Shown: piece after piece, positions 34,738-43,438 of the stretch
Layout of the letters: the number at the start of each line of letters is the position of its first letter
How positions within the stretch are numbered: the first letter of the stretch is position 1
The notes under the pieces: model-generated
What the model was told of the DNA's origin: nothing
What the model saw: the letters and a program-made list of their open reading frames with translations, nothing else
Databases searched by the model: none
Origin: Streptomyces parvus
GTDB lineage: Bacteria; Actinomycetota; Actinomycetes; Streptomycetales; Streptomycetaceae
Reading direction: 5' to 3'
NCBI RefSeq assembly: GCF_032121415.1
Contig: NZ_CP135079.1
Location: forward strand, 3,906,001-3,970,000
DNA length: 64,000 bases
Translations under genes and position numbers: made by a program

Positions 34738-34757
34738 GTACGGGTATTACCCCGTAC
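34738..34757. promoter_or_regulatory. Inverted repeat upstream of TetR gene 34865
   Basis: GTACGGG-TATTAC-CCCGTAC, 7-bp arms and 6-bp spacer, in the 258-bp gap between GH3 and the next TetR gene, 107 bp before its start. Candidate autoregulatory operator. Confidence 0.45.
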
Positions 34758-34864
34758 GGGTGTGGCGCGGCCGTCCGGACGGCGGTGGGGTGAGCACAAT
34801 GGGGCGGCGGTTCGTGCAGAGGCGCGCAGGCCCCTCTCCCGCACCTTGCGCTCAAGGAGGACCG

Positions 34865-35506
34865 GTGGCGGACAGCTGGACGGTTCAGCGGACCGGGCTC
34901 GGGGAGGCCGCGCGCACGCAGGCGCGGGAACGACTTCTGGAAGCGGCCAGGGAGCTGTACGGCGTCAACGGATACCGGGCGACGGCCGAGCACGACGTGT
35001 GCGAGGCGGCCGGTGTACCGGTCGAGGTGCTGCGCCAGGAGTACGGGTCACGGGAGGGACTGCTCATCGCCCTCCACAACCGGGTCACGACGACCGGGCT
35101 GCGGGCGGCGGAGGGCGCCCTGCTGACCGAGGGCATCGAGGAGTGCTCGATCGAGGAGCGGGTCCGGCTGCTCTTCGACGCGTACGTGGAGGCCGTCACC
35201 AGCGATCCGCGCGAGGCCCGCGTGACGTTCGTCGAAGTGCTGGGCGTGAGCGCCGTGGTGGACGAGCACTGCAAGCTCTGGCGGGCGCTGTGGACGGAGT
35301 TCCTCACGGGGGAGGCCGAGCGGGCGGTGGACCGCGGCGAGGCGGAGGACCGGGACCACCGGGTCGACGTGATGGTGATGGTCGGCACGGTCCACGAGCT
35401 GATGGCCCACCATGCCCGCCGCGGCCGCCGGGCCCGCCCCGACGAGGTCTCGGGCGAACTGACCCAGCTGGCCCTGACGATGCTCGGGTCGCAGCGGAGC
35501 GGATGA
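34865..35506 (+). CDS. TetR-family regulator
   Basis: 213 aa. HTH: ARERLLEAARELYGVNGYRA, HDVCEAAGVPVEVLRQEYGS, REGLLIAL. GTG start with an excellent AAGGAGG at 4 nt. It stands alone between GH3 and a convergent SGNH hydrolase, so its target is probably its own promoter or a distant gene. Effector unknown. Confidence 0.82.
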   Translation: MADSWTVQRTGLGEAARTQARERLLEAARELYGVNGYRATAEHDVCEAAGVPVEVLRQEYGSREGLLIALHNRVTTTGLRAAEGALLTEGIEECSIEERVRLLFDAYVEAVTSDPREARVTFVEVLGVSAVVDEHCKLWRALWTEFLTGEAERAVDRGEAEDRDHRVDVMVMVGTVHELMAHHARRGRRARPDEVSGELTQLALTMLGSQRSG

Positions 35507-35572
35507 GCGCGGCGGCACGCGAGGACGTGGGCCCGCACGGCTGGGCGGCGCGGGAGCCGTGGCGGCCGGGGG

Positions 35573-36301
35573 TCAGACCAGGGCCGAGACCTGGGCCTGC
35601 GCCGGTACCCGTGCCGTGGACCCGCCTGCGTACGGGCCGCCCAGCCCCCACGCCTGGTGCATCGCGTCCGCGAAGGCCGCCGCCAGCAGGTGTTCGCCGC
35701 TCGGGCCGGGGTGCGTGCCGTCGTACGTGTCCGTGTGGATGTCGTAGCCCGGCGGACGCGAGGCCAGCAGGAGCGGGGAGGCGGGGGTGTCCAGATCCGC
35801 CACGGCCTTGGCGAGCAGTTCGTTGAAGCGGGCGCAGGAGGCGGCGAACGGGGCGTCCGTCTCGGCCCGGATGTTCGGTATCACCGGCAGCAGGACCATG
35901 CGCAGCCGCGGGTTCGCCGTGCGGGCCGCCGTGATGAAGGCCCGGGCGTTGGCCGCGGTCTGCTCGGCGTCCGTGTAGAAGCCGAGGTCTATCAGGCCCA
36001 GCGAGGCCAGCAGGACGTCCGCCTCCGCCTCGCGCACCGCGTCGGCGATCACCGGCGCCATGTGCAGCCAGCCCTCGCCCCAGCCGGACAGATGGCGGCG
36101 GGCGGCGGGCGGGAAGGACGGGTCGGCGTACGCGTGGGAGAGCGGGGCGCCCGCCTCGGCGTCGTACAGCGTCGAGCGCGGGCCGACGATCTCGTACGGG
36201 AGGGCGGGGAACGCCTCCAGGTGCTGCCACATCCGGTAACGCCAGGTGAAGTCGCCGGCGTGCCCGATGGTCATGGAATCGCCGACGAAGAGGAAACGCA
36301 T
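35573..36301 (-). CDS. SGNH/GDSL-type hydrolase
   Basis: 242 aa. Begins MRFLFVGDSMTIGHAGD, block I with nucleophile Ser. Block III-like region around VLLASLGLIDLGFYTD. C-terminal DGTHPGPSGEHLLA is block V with the Asp-x2-His pair. An intracellular esterase/lipase-type enzyme, no signal peptide. Longer upstream starts exist but would overlap the divergent gene's promoter. Substrate unknown. Confidence 0.83.
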   Translation of the reverse strand: MRFLFVGDSMTIGHAGDFTWRYRMWQHLEAFPALPYEIVGPRSTLYDAEAGAPLSHAYADPSFPPAARRHLSGWGEGWLHMAPVIADAVREAEADVLLASLGLIDLGFYTDAEQTAANARAFITAARTANPRLRMVLLPVIPNIRAETDAPFAASCARFNELLAKAVADLDTPASPLLLASRPPGYDIHTDTYDGTHPGPSGEHLLAAAFADAMHQAWGLGGPYAGGSTARVPAQAQVSALV

Positions 36302-36359
36302 GGCGTCATCATGGCCGATCACGGCTCCGGGCTGCGACGTGACGATGGACACTTGGGCC

Positions 36360-37400
36360 ATGCGCCTGTATCCGACCGGGCCGGCCGGCCGCGCCGCCGC
36401 CGCTCTCGCCACCTCCCTCGCGGTGCTCGTCCCGCTGTCCGCCGGGGCCGGTCCCGCCGTGGCCGACGACGGGCGGCCCGACCGCGACTTCACGATCGAG
36501 GACCCCCGTATCACCGAGTCCAGCGGCCTCGCCGCCAGCCGCGCCCACGCCGGCGTCTACTGGACGCACAACGACAGCGACGACGGCCCCTACGTCTTCG
36601 CCGTCGACTCCCGCACCGGGAAGACCCTCGCGACCATCACCCTGCGCGGTGTCGGGGAGCCGCGCGATGTCGAGGGCATCTCCATCGGGCCCGACGGTGA
36701 CCTCTACGTCGGCGACATCGGGGACAACCTGGACGGCTCGTGGAGCCATGTCTGGATCTACCGCTTCCCCGAGCCGAAGGAATTGCGCGACGCCACCGTC
36801 GACGCCGTCCAGTACGACGTGAAGTACGCGGACGGGGCCCGCAACGCCGAAGCGCTGATGGTCCACCCGAAGACCGGCCGCGTCTACATCGCTTCCAAGA
36901 ACGAGGACGGCGGCGGCCTCTACGAGGGGCCCGCGAAGCTGACCGCCGGGGCCGTGAACACCTTCCGGCGGGTCGACGAGGTGCCGTGGGTGACGGACGG
37001 GGCCTTCTCGCCCGACGGGACGCGCCTGGTGCTGCGCTCGTACTTCAGCGCCCGCGAGTACGCCTTCGAGAACGGCCGCCTGGGCGAGGACCGTTCGGTC
37101 GCCGCCCCGTTCCAGCGGCAGGCGGAGTCCGTGACGTACACGGCGGACGGCTCGGCCCTGATGTTCGGCTCGGAGGGGGCGGGCAGCGAGGTCGTCCGGG
37201 TGGAGGCGGAGGGCGGCGGCCGCGGGGGCGGCCAGGAGCGGGGGGAGCCCTCGGGGAGCGGTGGCGCCGGTGGCGAAGCCGGCGACCGGGGCGGTGGCGA
37301 GGAGGGCGACGGCAAGGGCGGCGCCGGGCTCGGTGCGGCGATCGTCGTCGGGGCGGGCGTCCTGTGGTTCGCCCTGCGGCGGAAGCGGGGGCAGGGGTAG
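36360..37400 (+). CDS. Secreted, C-terminally anchored beta-propeller-like protein
   Basis: 346 aa. A signal peptide (about 1-36, RAAAALATSLAVLVPLSAGA, cleavage after AVA) is followed by a beta-rich domain with propeller-like strands (TESSGLAASRAHAGVYWTHN, DVEGISIGPDGDLYVGDIGD, EALMVHPKTGRVYIASKNE). A Gly/Glu-rich spacer (about 280-318) and a final membrane helix plus basic tail (AAIVVGAGVLWFALRRKRG) follow. No LPxTG, so it is held by the helix itself. Extracellular binding or phytase-like/esterase role is possible; not provable. ATG at 36360; an upstream ATG at 36345 is also in frame. Confidence 0.7.
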   Translation: MRLYPTGPAGRAAAALATSLAVLVPLSAGAGPAVADDGRPDRDFTIEDPRITESSGLAASRAHAGVYWTHNDSDDGPYVFAVDSRTGKTLATITLRGVGEPRDVEGISIGPDGDLYVGDIGDNLDGSWSHVWIYRFPEPKELRDATVDAVQYDVKYADGARNAEALMVHPKTGRVYIASKNEDGGGLYEGPAKLTAGAVNTFRRVDEVPWVTDGAFSPDGTRLVLRSYFSAREYAFENGRLGEDRSVAAPFQRQAESVTYTADGSALMFGSEGAGSEVVRVEAEGGGRGGGQERGEPSGSGGAGGEAGDRGGGEEGDGKGGAGLGAAIVVGAGVLWFALRRKRGQG

Positions 37401-37436
37401 TCCCCCCAGCCCTGGCTGCCCCAGCCCCGGTTGCCC

Positions 37437-37838
37437 TCAGTCCTCGTCCGTCACCGGCCACACCTCGTAGTGCAGTGTCCGGTCCCGCTTCAGGCGGTGC
37501 GCGAGCGGGACCAGCACGCCCTGCACCACCGGGTACTTGCGCGACAGCATCCGCGCCGCGTGCGTGTTCTCCTTCGTGCCCGGCCGCAGCAGCCGTGCGT
37601 GCGCCCTGATCTGCGGTCCGGTCGGGACACCCCGCACTGTGCAGGGGGCGAGCTCCACCCGCGGGTGGTTGCGCATCCGCTCGACCTTCCAGGCGGACGA
37701 GAACGTGCGGATGAACGCGTGATCGCCCTCGACGGCGATGTTGACCGGTGTGCCGACGGAGGTCCCGTCCTGCCGGTGGCTGCTCAGCAGGACGGTGTAC
37801 TGCTTGACGAAAGGAGCGAGCTCCGGGCTGGCGTCCAT
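37437..37838 (-). CDS. PPOX-class F420-dependent oxidoreductase
   Basis: 133 aa, split-barrel flavin/deazaflavin fold. FVKQYTVLLSSHRQDGTSVGTPVNIAVEG is the cofactor region, then FSSAWKVERMRNHPRVELAPCTVRG. This is the actinobacterial F420-using subgroup of pyridoxamine-oxidase-like proteins. Function unassigned. It lies downstream of the TetR gene on the same strand (31 bp), perhaps co-transcribed. Confidence 0.8.
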   Translation of the reverse strand: MDASPELAPFVKQYTVLLSSHRQDGTSVGTPVNIAVEGDHAFIRTFSSAWKVERMRNHPRVELAPCTVRGVPTGPQIRAHARLLRPGTKENTHAARMLSRKYPVVQGVLVPLAHRLKRDRTLHYEVWPVTDED

Positions 37839-37869
37839 ATATCCATTGGGGCACGGGCCGGCCGCGCTG

Positions 37870-38670
37870 TCATGTGCGGGACGCCGCCCGCTCCCGCACC
37901 AGCGCGTCGAAACCGGCGATCAGCCGTTGCAGCCCGAACTCGAACTGGTCGAACTCGGAGCTGAAGGTGTCCTCCGCCATGCCCGCCATCATCGGGTACG
38001 CACCGCTGAGCATGGCCCGCTCCAGGTAGGGCCGCTGGTTGTCCCAGAACGCCTCGTCGCTCAGCCCGGTCTGCGCCACCGCCTCCGCCGCGTCGGCCTG
38101 GGTGCGGGCGAGGCCCTCCACGAAGCTGTTCACCGTGATGATCACGCCGATCAGCTCGGGGTCCCGCAGCCCCATCCCCCGCAGCCCCGTGAGCGCGAGC
38201 TCCAGTCCGCGCAGGGCGCTGGGGCCGAGGACGGTACGGGCCTGGTTGATCTTCAGCAGCCAGGGGTGGCGGCGCAGGGTGTCCAGGTGGCCCCGGGCCA
38301 TCCGGTCGACCGCCTCGCGCCAGTCGGCGGGGGGTTCGCCGGGGTGGTCGGCGAAGGGTTCGCCGAGGACGCGGTCGAACATCAGGTCCAGCAGCTCGGA
38401 TTTGCCGGGGACGTACCGGTAGAGCGACATCGTGCCCGCGCCCAGCTCGGTGGAGAGGCGGCGCATCGAGACGGCGGCCAGCCCCTCCGCGTCGGCGACG
38501 GCGACGGCGGCGGTGACGATCCGGTCCAGGGTCAGCCCCGGTTTCGGGCCGCGGCTGGGGCGCTCGCCGGTGCCCCACAGCAGCTCCAGACTGCGCGCGA
38601 TGTCGCCGCTCCCGGTGGCCGACCCGTCCGCCCTCGACGCTGCCCCGGCTGTCGTTGCCTCGTTCGTCAT
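37870..38670 (-). CDS. TetR-family regulator of the adjacent ABC exporter
   Basis: 266 aa. HTH about residues 45-90 (LDRIVTAAVAVADAEGLAA, VSMRRLSTELGAGTMSLYRY, VPGKSELLDLM) with a TetR_C-type ligand domain, similar to regulators of drug exporters. ATG at 38670. It is divergent from the drrAB-like genes across a double palindrome, so repression of the exporter relieved by the exported drug is the likely logic. Confidence 0.88.
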   Translation of the reverse strand: MTNEATTAGAASRADGSATGSGDIARSLELLWGTGERPSRGPKPGLTLDRIVTAAVAVADAEGLAAVSMRRLSTELGAGTMSLYRYVPGKSELLDLMFDRVLGEPFADHPGEPPADWREAVDRMARGHLDTLRRHPWLLKINQARTVLGPSALRGLELALTGLRGMGLRDPELIGVIITVNSFVEGLARTQADAAEAVAQTGLSDEAFWDNQRPYLERAMLSGAYPMMAGMAEDTFSSEFDQFEFGLQRLIAGFDALVRERAASRT

Positions 38671-38701
38671 GGCCTCAGCGTAAGGGCCGGAGAAAAACTG
38701 G

Positions 38702-38733
38702 GTACACCGTACTCGCAATCGGGTACGGTGTAC
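38702..38733. promoter_or_regulatory. Double TetR operator between tetR and ABC exporter
   Basis: GTACACCGTAC (38702-38712) and its exact complement GTACGGTGTAC (38723-38733) are 10 bp apart, centre to centre 21 bp, which is two helical turns. Each half also contains a GTAC-N3-GTAC sub-palindrome. The region is AT-richer and lies between both start codons. Confidence 0.75.
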
Positions 38734-38796
38734 TCAATTCATGCGGCCGGTCTGTGGCCGATCTGCCGGGACCCGTGCGGAATCAGGGGGTGTGTC

Positions 38797-39828
38797 ATGT
38801 CCGTATCCGCGTCCGGATACGCGGTGCTCGCCGAGGGCGTCGTGAAGCGCTACAAGGAGAAGCGGCACAAGGGGCAGGGGGAGCGGGGCGGGGGCGGCGG
38901 ACAGCGGGCGCTCGACGGGTTCGACCTCGCCGTCCGCCCGGGCACCGTCCACGGCCTCCTCGGCCCGAACGGGGCCGGCAAGACCACCGCCGTGCGGGTC
39001 CTCTCCACCCTCCTGCGGTACGACGCGGGCCGGGCCGAGGTCGCCGGGCTCGACGTGGCGCGCGAACCCCGCCGCGTACGGAGCCGCATCGGCCTCACCG
39101 GCCAGTACGCGGCCGTCGACGAAGGTCTCACCGGGCGGCAGAACCTGGAGATGTTCGGGCGCCTCTTCCACCTGGGCAACCGCCCGGCCCGGCAGCGCGC
39201 CGGGGAGTTGCTGGACCGGTTCGGCCTGACCGGGGCGGCCGACAAGGCCGCCAAGGAGTACAGCGGCGGCATGCGGCGCCGGCTCGACCTCGCCTCCTCG
39301 ATGATCCTCCAGCCCGACGTGCTCTTCCTGGACGAGCCGACGACCGGGCTCGACCCGCGCGGCCGGGGCGAGGTCTGGGAGGCGGTCCGGGCGCTGGTGG
39401 CGGACGGTACGACGGTGCTGCTGACCACGCAGTACCTAGAAGAGGCGGACCGGCTCGCCTCGCACATCACCGTCATCGACCGGGGGCGGGCCATCGCCGA
39501 CGACACCCCGGACGCGCTGAAGAACCGGGTCGGCGGCGACCGGATCGAGGTCGTCTCCGCCGACCCGGGGGATCTGGACGCGGTGGCCAAGACCGTCGGC
39601 CGGGTGGCCGGAGGCGGGCTCGTCGTCACCGACACCCCCGCCCGCCGGGTGCACGCCCAGGTCGCCGACCGGGTGGCCGCGCTCACCGAGGTGGCCCGCG
39701 CCCTCCAGGACGACGGCATCGCGGTGGAGGACATCGGGCTGCGCCGGCCGAGCCTGGACGACGTGTTCCTGCGGCTGACGGGCCACGGCACCGAGAACCA
39801 CGACGCCCCGGAGGTGGCGGCGGCATGA
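38797..39828 (+). CDS. Drug-type ABC transporter ATPase (DrrA-like)
   Basis: 343 aa. Walker A GPNGAGKTT, Q-loop TGQYAAVDEGLTG, signature YSGGMRRRLDLAS, Walker B VLFLDEPTTGLDP and H-loop-like TTQYLEEADRL, followed by the DrrA C-terminal accessory domain (RPSLDDVFLRLTGH). An unusual insert of basic/Gly residues (KEKRHKGQGERGGGGGQ) near residue 25 precedes the core. AGGGGG ribosome-binding site. The ATG of the permease overlaps its stop by 4 bp. Confidence 0.92.
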   Translation: MSVSASGYAVLAEGVVKRYKEKRHKGQGERGGGGGQRALDGFDLAVRPGTVHGLLGPNGAGKTTAVRVLSTLLRYDAGRAEVAGLDVAREPRRVRSRIGLTGQYAAVDEGLTGRQNLEMFGRLFHLGNRPARQRAGELLDRFGLTGAADKAAKEYSGGMRRRLDLASSMILQPDVLFLDEPTTGLDPRGRGEVWEAVRALVADGTTVLLTTQYLEEADRLASHITVIDRGRAIADDTPDALKNRVGGDRIEVVSADPGDLDAVAKTVGRVAGGGLVVTDTPARRVHAQVADRVAALTEVARALQDDGIAVEDIGLRRPSLDDVFLRLTGHGTENHDAPEVAAA

Positions 39829-40685
39829 CGACACGGCTCCAAGATCCCGGGACGACCGGCGTACGCCGCCCCAAAGACGGCTCCGACCGCGGCCACGGCC
39901 TCGCCTACTGGGCCGTCTCCGACTGCTGGAACATCACCCGCCGCACCCTCACCCACTACCAGCGCCAGCCCGTCGCGATCGTCTGGCAGCTCGGCTTCCC
40001 GATCCTCTCCCTCCTGCTGTACGGCTACGTCTTCGGCAGTGCGATGAAGGTGCCCGGGGGCGGGGGCTACCGGGAGTTCCTGATGCCCGGCATGTTCGCC
40101 ATGACCATGGCCATGGGCTTCATGAACACCGCCGTGGCCGTCGTCACCGATGCCTCGAAGGGGGTCGTCGACCGCTTCCGGTCCATGCCGATGGCCCCGT
40201 CCGCGTTCGCCTCCGGACGCGGGGCGGGCGACCTGGTGGTGGCCGCCGCCGAACTGGCCATCCTGGCCGTCACGGCCCTGCTGATCGGCTGGCGCGCGGA
40301 CGGCGGGGTGCCGGGCGCGCTCGGGGCGTTCGGACTGCTCCTGCTGCTGCGGTTCAGCCTGATCTGGGTCGGCGTCTGGCTCGGCATGCTGGTCCCCACC
40401 CCGGAGGCGGCGGGCGGGCTGTACGCGGTCGCCTTCCCCCTCACCATGATCTCCAGCACCTTCGTCTCACCGTCCCTGATGCCGGACTGGCTCGGCTTCG
40501 TCGCGGCCTGGAACCCGGTCTCCTCGACCGCGACGGCGACGCGCGAACTGTTCGGCAACCCGGTGGCGGGCGGCGGGACCTGGGTCGAGGAGCACGCGCT
40601 GCTGATGGCGGTGGTGTGGCCGTTCGTGATCACGCTGGTGTTCCTGCCGCTGGCGGTCCGCCGCTTCCAGCGCCTGAGCCGGTGA
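39825..40685 (+). CDS. ABC-2 type drug exporter permease (DrrB-like)
   Basis: 286 aa with six membrane helices. PVAIVWQLGFPILSLLLYGY, the EFLMPGMFAMTMAMGFMNTA segment, DASKGVVDRFRSMPMAP coupling helix and the ABC-2 signature near TMISSTFVSPSLMPDWL. Partner of the upstream ATPase; together they would expel a hydrophobic compound. ATGA overlap implies coupled translation. Confidence 0.9.
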   Translation: MTTRLQDPGTTGVRRPKDGSDRGHGLAYWAVSDCWNITRRTLTHYQRQPVAIVWQLGFPILSLLLYGYVFGSAMKVPGGGGYREFLMPGMFAMTMAMGFMNTAVAVVTDASKGVVDRFRSMPMAPSAFASGRGAGDLVVAAAELAILAVTALLIGWRADGGVPGALGAFGLLLLLRFSLIWVGVWLGMLVPTPEAAGGLYAVAFPLTMISSTFVSPSLMPDWLGFVAAWNPVSSTATATRELFGNPVAGGGTWVEEHALLMAVVWPFVITLVFLPLAVRRFQRLSR

Positions 40686-40771
40686 GGTGCTGAAAGGGGC
40701 CGGGCGGTGGCGCCGGTGAGACGCGGAAGAGCGAGGTCGGGGCGGGCGCGGGGCGCGTAGGGTCGGGCCTC

Positions 40772-41326
40772 GTGCCGACGACCACCGCTCCGCTGCCCAT
40801 CACCCCGCCGCCCTTCACCACCGCCCGCCTCGACGCGCTCCCCCTCGAACCGGCGTACGCCGAGGAGATGGAGGCCGTCCTGGCTGACCCGGCGCTGTAC
40901 GCGTTCACCGGGGGCGAGCCGCCGGCCCCGGCTGCGCTGCGGGCCCGGTACGAGCGCCAGTGCGCCGGGTCGCCGGACCCGGGGGAGCGGTGGTGGAACT
41001 GGGTGCTCCGGGTCCGCGCGGCCGGGGAAGAAGCGGCCGGGGAACTCGCCGGATACGTCCAGGCGACCGTACGGGGATCGCGCGCGGAGATCGCCTGGGT
41101 CGTCGGAACGCCGTGGCAGGGCCGGGGTTACGCGAGCGAGGCCGCGCGGGGCCTGGCGGCGCACCTGGTCGCGGCCGGGGGCGTGCGGGAGCTCGTCGCC
41201 CACATCCACCCCGACCACGCCGCGTCCGCCGCGGTGGCGGTGGCGGCGGGCCTCGGCCCGACCGAGGAGTGGGAGGACGGCGAGCGGCGGTGGGCCGCCA
41301 GCGTGACGCTGCCCCCGATGCCGTAG
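40772..41326 (+). CDS. GNAT-family N-acetyltransferase
   Basis: 184 aa from a GTG. FTTARLDALPLEPAYAEEM at the N-terminus and the acetyl-CoA pyrophosphate loop WQGRGYASEAARGL (Q/R-x-x-G-x-G/A). It belongs to the RimJ/RimL-like group that modifies protein N-termini or small amines. Weak ribosome-binding site. Independent of the ABC exporter (86 bp gap). Confidence 0.82.
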   Translation: MPTTTAPLPITPPPFTTARLDALPLEPAYAEEMEAVLADPALYAFTGGEPPAPAALRARYERQCAGSPDPGERWWNWVLRVRAAGEEAAGELAGYVQATVRGSRAEIAWVVGTPWQGRGYASEAARGLAAHLVAAGGVRELVAHIHPDHAASAAVAVAAGLGPTEEWEDGERRWAASVTLPPMP

Positions 41327-41379
41327 GCGTGGGGGTCGCGGACGGGGAACGGGACGGGCCGCCGTCACCTTGGGTCCCG

Positions 41380-41844
41380 TCAGTCGGGCTGCTTCTCCAG
41401 GTGGGCGAGGACGCGGTTCGAGATCCGGGCCAGGGTGTCCAGCTCCTCCGGGGTGAGGGCGTCGATGAACAGTCGTCGGACATGCTCGACATGCACGGGC
41501 GCGGCCTCCTCGATCGCCTCGCGGCCGGCCGGTGTGGCGACGATGAACGCGCCGCGTCCGTCGTCGGGGCACTCCTCCTTGGCCACGAGGCCGCGCTTGG
41601 CCATCCTTGCCACCTGGTGGGACATGCGGCTCTTCTCCCACTCCACCAGCTTGGTGAGGTCCATGAAGCGCATGCGCCCGCCTGCCTCGGTGAGTTTGGC
41701 CAGCACGATGTAGTCGGCGGGGGACATGCGGGAGTCTGCCTGGACCCGGCGTGAGAGCCGTCCGATGAGCTTCTCCTGCATGCGGATGAAGCCGTCCCAG
41801 GCGGCCTGCTGCTCCGGGTTCAGCCAGCGAGGCGTCGCGTTCAT
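41380..41844 (-). CDS. MarR-family regulator
   Basis: 154 aa. RMSPADYIVLAKLTEAGGRM, MDLTKLVEWEKSRMSHQVARM as the recognition helix, and the wing LVAKEECPDDGRGAFIVATP. ATG at 41844; the longer open frame adds residues without coding character. It is divergent from the isochorismatase-like gene, and two operator-like repeats lie over that gene's promoter. Confidence 0.87.
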   Translation of the reverse strand: MNATPRWLNPEQQAAWDGFIRMQEKLIGRLSRRVQADSRMSPADYIVLAKLTEAGGRMRFMDLTKLVEWEKSRMSHQVARMAKRGLVAKEECPDDGRGAFIVATPAGREAIEEAAPVHVEHVRRLFIDALTPEELDTLARISNRVLAHLEKQPD

Positions 41845-41923
41845 GCGAGGAGCGTAGCGAGGCCGTCCCGCACGTCTCCATCGGAGGCCCGGCGTTCGCG
41901 GCAAGTCCCCCGCCCACGGCATT

Positions 41924-41970
41924 GGTTGACGCATCAACCGTCCACGCCTAGGGTGGATGACACGTCAACC
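41924..41970 (+). promoter_or_regulatory. Promoter with two MarR-type operators for the hydrolase gene
   Basis: TTGACG (41926-41931) and TAGGGT (41949-41954) are 17 bp apart: a near-consensus housekeeping promoter. Operator 1, GGTTGA-CGCA-TCAACC (41924-41939), covers the -35. Operator 2, TGAC-AC-GTCA (41958-41967), covers the expected start site and shares TGAC.C.TCAACC-like bases with operator 1. Confidence 0.75.
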
Positions 41971-41990
41971 ATCTGGTGGAGGGGAATACC

Positions 41991-42647
41991 ATGAGCGCCC
42001 AGAACAAGGCCGGACTCGACGCGCTGCTGACGCCCGAGGAGAGCGTCGTGGTGCTGATCGACCATCAGCCGTTCCAGTTCGCCAACCTGAACAGCCATGA
42101 GCCGACGATGGTCGTGAACAACGTCGTCGGCCTCGCCAAGGCCGCCAAGGCGTACGGTGTCCCGACCATCCTGACGACGGTGCTGGAGGAGCGCGGCGGC
42201 CTGCTGATCCAGGGCATCCAGGACGTGTTCCCGGAGCAGAAGCCGATCGACCGCACTCTCATCAACACCTGGCAGGACGAGCGCGTCGTCGACGCCGTGA
42301 AGGCGACCGGTCGCAAGAAGCTGATCCTCGCCGGGCTGTGGACGGAGATATGCCTGGCGATGCCGGCCATCCAGGCGGTGGGTGAGGGGTTCGAGGTCTA
42401 CGCCGTCACCGACGCGTCCGGGGGCGTGTCGGCCGAAGCCCACGACATGGCGGTGCGCCGCATGGTCCAGGCGGGCGTCGTGCCGATCACCTGGCTGGCC
42501 GTGATGGGCGAGTGGCAGCGCGACTGGGCCCGCGAGGAGACGATTCCGGCCGCCGCCGAGGTGCAGGCCCAGCACGGCGGCGCTTCGGGTGTGGCCTTCG
42601 CCTGGGAGACGCAGCTCCTGGCCGGCCGCGACCGCAGCGCCGCCTGA
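41991..42647 (+). CDS. Isochorismatase-like cysteine hydrolase (YcaC type)
   Basis: 218 aa. LIDHQPFQF carries the catalytic Asp, KLILAGLWTEICLAMPAI has the nucleophile Cys, and a Lys lies in the middle strand. YcaC-type octameric hydrolases have unknown natural substrates; a role on amides or on quorum-type signals is possible. TGGAGGGG ribosome-binding site. Controlled by MarR at 41380 by inference. The gene is not part of a chorismate pathway despite the family name. Confidence 0.85.
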   Translation: MSAQNKAGLDALLTPEESVVVLIDHQPFQFANLNSHEPTMVVNNVVGLAKAAKAYGVPTILTTVLEERGGLLIQGIQDVFPEQKPIDRTLINTWQDERVVDAVKATGRKKLILAGLWTEICLAMPAIQAVGEGFEVYAVTDASGGVSAEAHDMAVRRMVQAGVVPITWLAVMGEWQRDWAREETIPAAAEVQAQHGGASGVAFAWETQLLAGRDRSAA

Positions 42648-42689
42648 CGCCGGGACAGGATGCCTGACGAGGCCCTAGGGTGATGCGCC

Positions 42690-43412
42690 ATGACCACCCC
42701 TGACCTGTCGCCCGACTTCCTGCTCGCCACCCGGACCTCGTACGACGCCATGGCCCCCGCCTACGTCGACTTCGCCCGCGGCGAGCTGGCTGCCAAGCCC
42801 TTGGAACGTGCGCTGCTGAGTACGTTCGCGGAACTGGTGGCGGCGGGCGGCGGCGGCCTCCCGGTGGCCGATGTGGGCTGCGGAACGGGCCGGGTGACCG
42901 ACCATCTCCACGGACTCGGCCGGGGACTGGACGTGTTCGGGATCGACCTCTCCCCGCAGATGGTCGCGGTGGCGCGGCAGGAGCATCCTGGGCTGCGGTT
43001 CGAGGAGGGCTCCATGCTCGCCCTCGACCTGCCGGACGCGGCGCTGGGCGGGCTGCTCGCCTGGTACTCGACGATCCACGTCCCGGACGGGGAACTGCCG
43101 CGCGCCTTCGCGGAGTTCCACCGCGTACTGGCCCCGGGGGGCTACGTGCAGCTGGGCTTCCAGGTCGGGGACGAGCCGCTGCGGCTGACGGAGGCGTGGG
43201 GCCTGGAGGTCTCGCTCGTCTTCCACCGGCGGCAGCCGGAGAGGATCGCCGGACTGCTGCGGGAGGCGGGCCTGGAGGTGGTGTCCCGGGTGTGGCGGGA
43301 GCGGGAGACGGACGGGCCGTTCCCGGAGCGGGCGCCGCAGGGGTTCGTCCTCGCTCGCAGGCCCCTTGTCAGTGGCGGCTGTGAGGATGGGGACATCAGC
43401 GCAACGGACTGA
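42690..43412 (+). CDS. Class I SAM-dependent methyltransferase
   Basis: 240 aa. N-terminal SYDAMAPAYVDFARGEL, SAM motif I PVADVGCGTGRVTDHL, motif II FGIDLSPQMVAVARQ, and motif post-II ALGGLLAWYSTIHV. Small-molecule methylation is likely; substrate unknown. It is 42 bp after the hydrolase and may share its transcript. Confidence 0.85.
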   Translation: MTTPDLSPDFLLATRTSYDAMAPAYVDFARGELAAKPLERALLSTFAELVAAGGGGLPVADVGCGTGRVTDHLHGLGRGLDVFGIDLSPQMVAVARQEHPGLRFEEGSMLALDLPDAALGGLLAWYSTIHVPDGELPRAFAEFHRVLAPGGYVQLGFQVGDEPLRLTEAWGLEVSLVFHRRQPERIAGLLREAGLEVVSRVWRERETDGPFPERAPQGFVLARRPLVSGGCEDGDISATD

Positions 43413-43438
43413 CCGGCACACGGATTGAGGGGGACCCC

